NCBI GenBank assembly: GCA_945787305.1
Contig: CALZIH010000187.1
Coordinates: 1 to 5,984, forward strand
Origin: an uncultured Desulfobulbaceae bacterium
GTDB lineage: Bacteria; Desulfobacterota; Desulfobulbia; Desulfobulbales; Desulfobulbaceae
Length of the DNA: 5,984 nt
Reading direction: 5' to 3'
Both the position numbers and the translations under genes were made by a program. The notes under the pieces were generated by a model. The model was not told the DNA's origin. It searched no databases and worked only from the letters and a program-made list of their open reading frames with translations. The first letter of the stretch is position 1. Each line of letters begins with the position of its first letter. Positions 1-5,033 of this stretch are shown here, piece by piece.

Positions 1-702
1 AGGCAGATCCAACAGGAGCTTCATATCCTTTTGCATAGCCTGCAGGCGAAAGCCCTCTACAATATCCTGCAAGAGGACATCGAGGTCAAGGGGGTCAAGG
101 TGTAGCTTTATTTGACCTGCCTCAATCTTGGTAATTTCCAGAAAAGAGAGGATATATCGCTCCAACCTGCTGATTTCCCTCTTGATGGTTTCCAGATATT
201 GCTTCTGCTTCTCGGTCAACGGCCCGGCTTTTTCTTTAAGCAGTCGCTCAACAAAACCACCGGCTATGGCCACTGGGGCTTTGAGGTCATGGGTAAACAG
301 GGAGGTTATATTTTTTTTCTGGGCCTCAAGTTGTTTTATGGCCGAGGCGTCGCGAAAGACCTCGATACCATGGGCAAGGTTGCCATGTTCATCGGTGAGG
401 GCGGAACTGGAAAAAAAGATGGGAAGCTGCTGCTGATCCTTGGTCGCAATCAACGCTTCCTTACCGATGCACGTCTTTCCGGCCTCCAGGCTCTCACGGA
501 GAGGGCAGTTCTCTTGACAGAGATTACTGTTCAGGACATCGGAGCAGGACCGACCGATAACGTCCCCTTTTGCCCAACCGGTTATTTCTTCGGCAGCCTG
601 ATTAAACTCAACTATTCTATATGAAGCATCCACGATAAACAGTGCCACCGGCAGGCCGTTGACAATAAGGTCATACAATTTTTCCTTATCTGTCTGCTGC
701 AT
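1..702 (-). CDS. PAS-domain sensor histidine kinase, 3' part outside the window
   Basis: I translated this by hand from an ATG at 702; the frame stays open for 234 codons to base 1, so the C-terminal ATPase domain lies outside the window. A PAS domain covers about residues 5-125. It is followed by a HisKA dimerisation domain at about 130-200 with the phospho-acceptor motif HDLKAP at 138-143 (His138), so this half looks catalytically normal. There is no signal peptide or membrane segment, so a cytoplasmic kinase is expected. The PAS carries Cys53, Cys62, Cys66 and Cys78, with the same C-x8-C spacing as the RsbR-like protein upstream. The ATG sits 3 nt after the stop of the previous gene, behind a good GAGG ribosome site, indicating co-transcription. 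By family it should autophosphorylate on His and pass phosphate to a response regulator, none of which is visible here. It may be the output kinase of the stressosome module, which is inferred from position only. Confidence 0.92.
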   Translation of the reverse strand, partial: MQQTDKEKLYDLIVNGLPVALFIVDASYRIVEFNQAAEEITGWAKGDVIGRSCSDVLNSNLCQENCPLRESLEAGKTCIGKEALIATKDQQQLPIFFSSSALTDEHGNLAHGIEVFRDASAIKQLEAQKKNITSLFTHDLKAPVAIAGGFVERLLKEKAGPLTEKQKQYLETIKREISRLERYILSFLEITKIEAGQIKLHLDPLDLDVLLQDIVEGFRLQAMQKDMKLLLDLP

Positions 703-705
703 ACG

Positions 706-712
706 TCACCTC
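706..712 (-). promoter_or_regulatory. Ribosome binding site of the PAS histidine kinase
   Basis: On the minus strand GAGGTGA lies just before the ATG at 702; GAGG is 6 nt from the start codon and the TGA is the stop of the preceding gene. This supports the ATG at 702 and coupled translation. Confidence 0.65.
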
Positions 713-2019
713 AACGATTTTCCCTGTTCACGCCAGAAAAGCGGAAATCTCAAAACAAGCCGGCCGCCCTGCCCGGGTTCCGTACTGTTTTCCACCTCTA
801 ACTCCCCCTGATGCTCTGTCAGAATCTGTCGAACCAGTGACAACCCCGGATGCCCATTCCGAGCTGTGTAATCCACCGGTTGATGAAGCTGATCCAGGAT
901 GGTCTCTGAAAACCCCGCCCCCTGATCAATGACAGTCACCGTAGCATTCTCCTGATCGGAATCAACGCGAATAAGGAGCCGACCACCTGAAGGTGTAACA
1001 CTGGCTGCATGGCGCAGGATATGAACAAGGGCGATTTTAAGCACCCGACGATTGGCATGGATGAGTACAGGCTGCTCCCCGGCTTTAAAATCAGCGGTTA
1101 TTGCCCGGTTGCCTATGGTCGGGCAGGCCTGTAACCCTTCCCTGACCAACCCTATCAGATCCTGCTGGGCAAAAAGATCCCGTCGTTCATCGGCCATGGC
1201 ATGGAAACGATAAACAATCTGATCAATATGCTCAGCCTGCTCAACAATTTGCACGAGCTTTACAGAAACTTTATCAGGAAGCTGTCCTTTTTTTAGCAAT
1301 TGCTTTGCCAGGCCACCGATGACTGCGGCTGGATTGCGAACCTGATCGGCAATTTTCAGTGACATTTCAATAATGGTTCGCTCCTGGGCCATTACCTCAA
1401 GATCATTACTCAGTTGCAGGAGTTCATTATTACTCAGATCCAGCAATCGATTTTGTTCTGTTTTCTCCTTAAGAAGCTGCACAACCTCATCGTGTTTAGC
1501 ACGCAGGTTTTCCATATAGGATTCTTCAGTATCGGCAAAAAGTTCTTTTCGTATTGCCTTAATTCGGAAGAGCAGCTCTTCCGACCAGGGAAGCCCGACC
1601 AACGTACTTCGACATTGAATAGCCAGGGGAGTCGTGCCGACACCGCCATGGAGTTCAACAGTATCAAAAACCCGTTGCAGGGCTGGAAACGGAGGAGTGG
1701 CAAGCAGCTCATCTCTTTGCGCACTCAATACTTTCTGTTCCGGACCCACTGTTCGACAGTCGCCACCGGCACTAAAAATGAGTTCCAGGCTAGTCTCTGT
1801 ATTCACTTCGCCACTGCGCTGAAACACCAGCTTGGCCTTACCGCCATGACAACAGGTTAACAGCATCCTGGCCAGTTCCGAGGCCGCGGTAGCAAAACAG
1901 GCGACTCGCTCACGACTGCAGCCGATGGAACGGGTCAGCAGCTTAACTTTCCCCCGAACCATAGGAATATCAGAATCCTTTTGCACAACCAAGCTCAGGA
2001 TATGGTAATGCTCTTTCAT
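706..2019 (-). CDS. Degenerate histidine-kinase-like protein with an RsbT-like N-terminal domain
   Basis: Residue numbers use the ATG at 2019 (437 aa), which overlaps the previous stop as ATGA. In-frame ATGs at 2031, 2037 and 2043 (up to 445 aa) are possible; none has a strong ribosome site at ideal spacing. Residues 1-90 resemble the RsbT/anti-sigma ATPase fold: the stretch around SELAR (47-51) matches the RsbT N-box, but the Asn is Met52 and no DxGPGI motif follows, so ATP binding is doubtful. A less recognisable section is followed by a long hydrophilic, probable coiled coil at about 160-220. A HisKA-like segment has ADQVRNP at 224-230, with Asp225 where the phospho-acceptor His belongs. 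The C-terminal HATPase domain (about 290-430) keeps DQGAG at 365-369, but both N-box Asn positions are His (333 and 337) and the G2 glycine loop is reduced to GHPGL. It is probably a pseudokinase or scaffold partnering the stressosome or the next kinase. Weak but real kinase activity cannot be excluded. Confidence 0.85.
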   Translation of the reverse strand: MKEHYHILSLVVQKDSDIPMVRGKVKLLTRSIGCSRERVACFATAASELARMLLTCCHGGKAKLVFQRSGEVNTETSLELIFSAGGDCRTVGPEQKVLSAQRDELLATPPFPALQRVFDTVELHGGVGTTPLAIQCRSTLVGLPWSEELLFRIKAIRKELFADTEESYMENLRAKHDEVVQLLKEKTEQNRLLDLSNNELLQLSNDLEVMAQERTIIEMSLKIADQVRNPAAVIGGLAKQLLKKGQLPDKVSVKLVQIVEQAEHIDQIVYRFHAMADERRDLFAQQDLIGLVREGLQACPTIGNRAITADFKAGEQPVLIHANRRVLKIALVHILRHAASVTPSGGRLLIRVDSDQENATVTVIDQGAGFSETILDQLHQPVDYTARNGHPGLSLVRQILTEHQGELEVENSTEPGQGGRLVLRFPLFWREQGKSLR

Positions 2020-3098
2020 TGTTTTTGCCATTGCCATACACAAATCGCTGCGTCATCCTGCTGCAGACGATTCATTGAAAAAGCTGATTGCAGCACCAAA
2101 CTACTTGTCGGAAAAAGCTGAGGCCTCAGGCCAACGGATAATAGCGCCTCAATTTCCCCCCGTGTAAAGGGCTGGATTCCATCGGAATGCAGGAGACAGA
2201 ATACATGCTCCTGCACAGGATAACTGAACAGCTGGATCCTGTTGTTATAGTTGGGATGACCTGTGGGGCGCCAGTCTACAGTTCGAACGAGTTTGCCGTC
2301 GACAACAAGCCAGGCACCTACATTGCCAACACCGGCACACTGCACCTCCTTGCGCAGGTGATCAAAGCGAAGGATCTCAATTGCAATCCCGGCAGCCAGA
2401 GCGAAAGACAACTGCTCGAAAAGCTGATCAGGCGGCCAGATCATATCCATGTCCTGCAGACGCTCTTTCACCTTACGGGTCAGTCTAAACCCGGAACCGA
2501 TCCCTGGACTGTCCACCAGGACAATCCGGAGAAATCGATCATCACCGTCGACAAACAACCCATCACCGCAAGGCATGTTTTCCGAACGGCTGCTGACAAT
2601 ACCGACACAATCGACTTTCAAGGCGGTCAAGACGGGAGGAGGCTGATAATCAAGCCAGCAACAACCGGTTATGATCGTTCCCTGCTCACCGGCCTGAAAT
2701 CCAGGGCAAGGGTAGTCACAGCAACTGCCCGAACAGATGGAAAAGCTGTCAGCCAGGCGTCGAATGGAGGCCAGTCCTGCTCCAAGTCCGGTCTTCGAAC
2801 GATGGCGGCCGGTTTCACCATCCAATATGCTGCTAACATCGGCAATCCCGGGCCCCTCGTCAAGGGCGGTGAGGGTCAACGACGGCACTTGATCGATGAT
2901 CAGGCTGCTCACACGAACCCGTCCGCTCTTTGTCTTGTGATCGAGATGATTCTGGGCCAGCTCACTGGCCATCAAACGTACTTCCGCCTGCCGCTGGACC
3001 GGAAAAGACTGTTCCGCAGCCATCTGCCCGGCTACATGCCGAACCACCGCGACATCTGCCGGCTGCTGAACGGGAAGCTCACGAAAGAGTGCCCGCAA
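2016..3098 (-). CDS. RsbT-RsbX fusion: switch serine kinase joined to a SpoIIE-family phosphatase
   Basis: This 360-residue protein joins two normally separate stressosome enzymes. Residues 1-150 are an RsbT-like ATPase/kinase: N-box SELAQN (45-50), G1 box DEGPGI (80-85) and G2 box GLGAGL (104-109) are all intact. Residues about 160-360 resemble RsbX (PP2C/SpoIIE fold): CGDG at 177-180, AGVGNV at 255-260, HSDG at 304-307 and a terminal DDAA at 348-351. The metal-site motif usually written DGxGxG reads DSPGIGSG (196-203), with Pro where Asp is expected and an Asp two residues earlier. The junction carries six cysteines (122, 126, 127, 131, 146, 147) that are unusual for RsbT. By family the N-half would phosphorylate the STAS proteins and the C-half would remove those phosphates. 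The start codon is TTG at 3098, supported by AGGGGAG 6 nt upstream and by a start only 2 nt after the rsbS stop; the next ATG would cut off 25 residues. Fusions of this general kind (ATP-binding SpoIIE phosphatases) are known in proteobacteria. Confidence 0.9.
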   Translation of the reverse strand: MRALFRELPVQQPADVAVVRHVAGQMAAEQSFPVQRQAEVRLMASELAQNHLDHKTKSGRVRVSSLIIDQVPSLTLTALDEGPGIADVSSILDGETGRHRSKTGLGAGLASIRRLADSFSICSGSCCDYPCPGFQAGEQGTIITGCCWLDYQPPPVLTALKVDCVGIVSSRSENMPCGDGLFVDGDDRFLRIVLVDSPGIGSGFRLTRKVKERLQDMDMIWPPDQLFEQLSFALAAGIAIEILRFDHLRKEVQCAGVGNVGAWLVVDGKLVRTVDWRPTGHPNYNNRIQLFSYPVQEHVFCLLHSDGIQPFTRGEIEALLSVGLRPQLFPTSSLVLQSAFSMNRLQQDDAAICVWQWQKQ

Positions 3099-3100
3099 GG

Positions 3101-3463
3101 CTAGCTCCCCTGCTGGCTGCTCTGTAAACGAATCAGAGCCTGTTCAACGTCCAGGGCAAAATCAAGTTCATGCAAGTCGATATCAAACTCAAGCAATGTC
3201 ATCACCACCGGAACGGAAAGACCGACCACGACCACTTCAGCCTGCAAGAGTTTTAACATCGCTGCCAACTCTTCCAATTTTCCGGCAAAATAGGAGTCCA
3301 TTACCTCCAGCTGCCCTAGATCAAGGACAACCCCATAGGTGTCCCCTTTACCGACAAGTCCACTGACCTGTTCCTGAAGGAGTCGAATTTCATGGTCCTC
3401 AATTTCCTCATCGATGGAAACAAGAAGGACAGAGCCCAGAGAAAAGAGAGAAAATGCCTTCAT
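3101..3463 (-). CDS. rsbS: RsbS-like single-domain STAS protein, stressosome scaffold
   Basis: This protein of 120 residues is a single STAS domain with no sensor extension, the size and layout of RsbS. After a short first strand it has the family-typical LVSID stretch (14-18). The phospho-site region DLGQLEVMDSYF (48-59) carries Ser57 preceded by Asp56, matching the conserved DS of RsbS, where RsbT phosphorylates Ser59 in Bacillus. It would form the stressosome core with the RsbR-like protein and bind the RsbT half of the next gene. The ATG at 3463 is the only sensible start: no alternative ATG, GTG or TTG occurs in frame just upstream and the next Met is residue 55. The leader has no recognisable ribosome site, so translation may depend on ribosomes finishing the upstream gene 22 nt away. 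The gene order R-S-T-X is the standard stressosome order. Confidence 0.93.
   Translation of the reverse strand: MKAFSLFSLGSVLLVSIDEEIEDHEIRLLQEQVSGLVGKGDTYGVVLDLGQLEVMDSYFAGKLEELAAMLKLLQAEVVVVGLSVPVVMTLLEFDIDLHELDFALDVEQALIRLQSSQQGS
3105..3111 (-). promoter_or_regulatory. Ribosome binding site selecting the TTG start of the RsbT-RsbX fusion
   Basis: Minus-strand AGGGGAG lies inside the last codons of rsbS, 6 nt before the TTG at 3098. It is the strongest ribosome site in the module and decides for TTG over the in-frame ATG 25 codons later. Confidence 0.7.
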
Positions 3464-3485
3464 AACGGCAAGTTGAAGAAGAACA

Positions 3486-4367
3486 TCACTCAGCTTTCCC
3501 CATACTGATCAGGCTGGAGACTTTTTGCACCCGACTCTTACGTTCTTCCAACCGAGATATTGCGTACTGCAGAGCTTCAGTCATTTGTCCCCGCAGGATG
3601 ATATTTTTCAGGCTCACCCCTGAATCACTGATAACCCTGGCAATATGTGGTCCGACGCCGGTCAACATGGTTTCACTGCCCATCAGGCGGGCGGCGTTTG
3701 CAGTTTGCAGGATATGCCTGGCTACCTCGGCGTCGACAATGGGCACTCCGGTAATATCAATAATTACAAAAGCGGCCCGGCTCTTTTCGATGGCCTCCAG
3801 CACTCGTTTCATGGCGCTATGGGCCCGATGACTGTCCAGGGTGCCGACAAGCGGCAGGGTAAGGATACCTTCCCATACCTCGATCACAGGTGTTGACAGT
3901 TCCAAAATCTCATCCTGCAGGTGTTGAATATCCTGTTCTCGTTTCTTCAGCAGTTTCTCTTTCTGTGACAGGATTATTTTATCCTTTTCCATCCGTTCAC
4001 TGATGTCGATGAAGTTTTCGACGCAACCGATTATCTCTCCCGTATGATTGCGCAGAGGCCTGCTGGTGAATTCAATGGGGATCTCCGCATCACCGATATG
4101 CAGCTTCGTCTCCCCCTGATTGACCGCTTTTTTTGTAGTGGACAATTGACAGGTACAGGATTCGGTCTTGCACATCGGGGTGTTAAAGATATCGTAACAT
4201 TTGCGGTCAAAACACTCTCCGACGGTCTTCCCGACCATCCTGGCACCCGCCTTGTTAATCATCAAGATATTATGCTCAAGATCAGTCACAAATATGCCGG
4301 ACGTGATGGCATTGATTATTTCCGAAAGAAAGCCCTCATCCAAATCGATTTCAGAGATATCTTTCAT
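3486..4367 (-). CDS. rsbR: RsbR-like PAS-STAS stressosome sensor protein
   Basis: Read from the ATG at 4367 this is 293 residues, close to the usual RsbR length (about 270-300). A TTG 12 nt upstream is in frame, but the GGAG ribosome site overlaps it and favours the ATG. Residues about 12-125 form a PAS domain, in place of the globin-like sensor of Bacillus RsbRA, with Cys52, 57, 66, 71 and 73. A charged helix (about 125-157) leads into the STAS domain (about 158-272), which begins with ELSTPVIEVW and contains IDITGVPIVD (203-212), both clear RsbR signatures. The two Bacillus phospho-threonines (Thr171, Thr205) align with Ala213, directly after VD, and Val245, after PHIAR, so neither site can be phosphorylated. 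It should be cytoplasmic, with the PAS pointing out as the sensory turret and STAS packing with RsbS. No PAS ligand can be read from the sequence. Confidence 0.93.
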   Translation of the reverse strand: MKDISEIDLDEGFLSEIINAITSGIFVTDLEHNILMINKAGARMVGKTVGECFDRKCYDIFNTPMCKTESCTCQLSTTKKAVNQGETKLHIGDAEIPIEFTSRPLRNHTGEIIGCVENFIDISERMEKDKIILSQKEKLLKKREQDIQHLQDEILELSTPVIEVWEGILTLPLVGTLDSHRAHSAMKRVLEAIEKSRAAFVIIDITGVPIVDAEVARHILQTANAARLMGSETMLTGVGPHIARVISDSGVSLKNIILRGQMTEALQYAISRLEERKSRVQKVSSLISMGKAE

Positions 4368-4417
4368 GGTCTTCTCCAATAGAGGTTCATTGATCCATTA
4401 CAATCGCAGCTATTCAA
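4368..4417 (-). other. 50-nt gap between HD gene and stressosome module
   Basis: This is the longest untranslated gap in the window. I see no convincing stem-loop with a T-run and no clear -35/-10 pair at normal spacing. The stressosome genes may therefore be transcribed together with mutL and the HD gene, though an internal promoter of a non-standard type cannot be excluded. Confidence 0.4.
4373..4377 (-). promoter_or_regulatory. Ribosome binding site of the RsbR-like gene
   Basis: Minus-strand GGAGA lies 5 nt before the ATG at 4367 (6 nt when counted from GGAG). Because it overlaps the alternative in-frame TTG at 4379, it favours the ATG. Confidence 0.65.
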
Positions 4418-4996
4418 CTACTTGAGAATGCCACGTGAAACTGCCTCTTCTATCTTTGCTTCCAATACTTGCCAGAGCTTCTTACTTCCGTCCCCGATAC
4501 GGCTATTTAAAGATAACACCTTTTCCTTTGTTATATTATGAGCCCTCCAACTATGGCCATCACCAAAAAGATTATGGAGTAACGGCGGCACCCTATCGAT
4601 TGCCCTTGCGTATCTGGAATCGGCTGTCTTTCCTGTTTCAAACTCATACCAGAGCGCCATATACTCAGCAGCTTTATGCTCAGGGAGCATTTGCAAAAGA
4701 CGCTCAATACCAGCGGCCTCTTTGCTTTTTATTGCTTTTGTTTCACTCGCATAAATTATAGTGTCCCCCGCATCTATCTCACCAAGATCATGAATAAGGA
4801 GCATTTGAATAACGCGATCAATCCCAATATCTTCGCTGGCATAATCCTGTAGTATCAAAGCAGCTACGCAAACATGCCAACTATGCTCGGCTGAATTCTC
4901 ATATCGCTCTAACCCCACGGGTCTGGTTTTCCGATGTATATCTTTCAACTTCTCGATTTCGACAATGAAATCTAAAAGGTTCTCTATGTCTCTCAA
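4418..4996 (-). CDS. HD-domain phosphohydrolase, YfbR/HDDC2-like
   Basis: This 192-residue protein belongs to the small HD-domain hydrolases related to YfbR and HDDC2, some of which are 5'-deoxynucleotidases acting on nucleoside monophosphates. The metal-binding set is visible: His38 in AEHSW, His69-Asp70 in IHDLGE, and Asp134 in AIDRVPPLLHN, with supporting Arg31, Asn34, Glu73 and Asp77. The protein looks full length and soluble. The start is TTG at 4996, supported by a purine-rich ribosome site and by the family-like N-terminus that begins a few residues before the first helix; no earlier ATG fits. It lies 37 nt after mutL and 50 nt before the RsbR-like gene. Sampled lines are about 42-45% GC against about 55-60% in the neighbours, which hints at a separate origin. 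A nucleotide-pool role is a family inference; the actual substrate cannot be read here. Confidence 0.88.
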   Translation of the reverse strand: MRDIENLLDFIVEIEKLKDIHRKTRPVGLERYENSAEHSWHVCVAALILQDYASEDIGIDRVIQMLLIHDLGEIDAGDTIIYASETKAIKSKEAAGIERLLQMLPEHKAAEYMALWYEFETGKTADSRYARAIDRVPPLLHNLFGDGHSWRAHNITKEKVLSLNSRIGDGSKKLWQVLEAKIEEAVSRGILK

Positions 4997-4997
4997 A

Positions 4998-5007
4998 CCC
5001 TCTCCCT
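4998..5007 (-). promoter_or_regulatory. Ribosome binding site selecting the TTG start of the HD gene
   Basis: Minus-strand AGGGAGAGGG ends 1 nt before the TTG at 4996; its GGGAG part is 5 nt from the start codon. It is the main reason to accept a TTG start. Confidence 0.55.
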
Positions 5008-5033
5008 TGGAAACCTATTATGTGTCGATCCAA

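Noticed and set aside
112..624. Plus-strand open frame of 170 codons
   Set aside because: It is antisense to the PAS histidine kinase, whose PAS and HisKA motifs read through on the minus strand.
1414..1860. Plus-strand open frame of 148 codons
   Set aside because: It is antisense to the coiled-coil part of the pseudo-kinase and shows no domain of its own.
2020..2043. Longer N-terminus of the pseudo-kinase starting at 2043
   Set aside because: It adds eight low-complexity residues and lacks an ideally spaced ribosome site. The ATGA overlap at 2016-2019 is a simpler start, though the longer form remains possible.
2187..3104. Long plus-strand open frame of 305 codons
   Set aside because: It runs antisense to the RsbT-X fusion, which has intact motifs of two families. 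Its translation shows no recognisable domain, so it is a shadow frame.
4368..4417. Possible terminator or promoter between the HD gene and the RsbR-like gene
   Set aside because: No GC-rich stem followed by a T-run and no well-spaced -35/-10 pair could be found by eye.
4997..5033. Possible promoter with CATAAT upstream of the HD gene
   Set aside because: The hexamer is present on the minus strand, but no -35 element lies at normal spacing; the nearest candidates are about 9 or 20 nt away.
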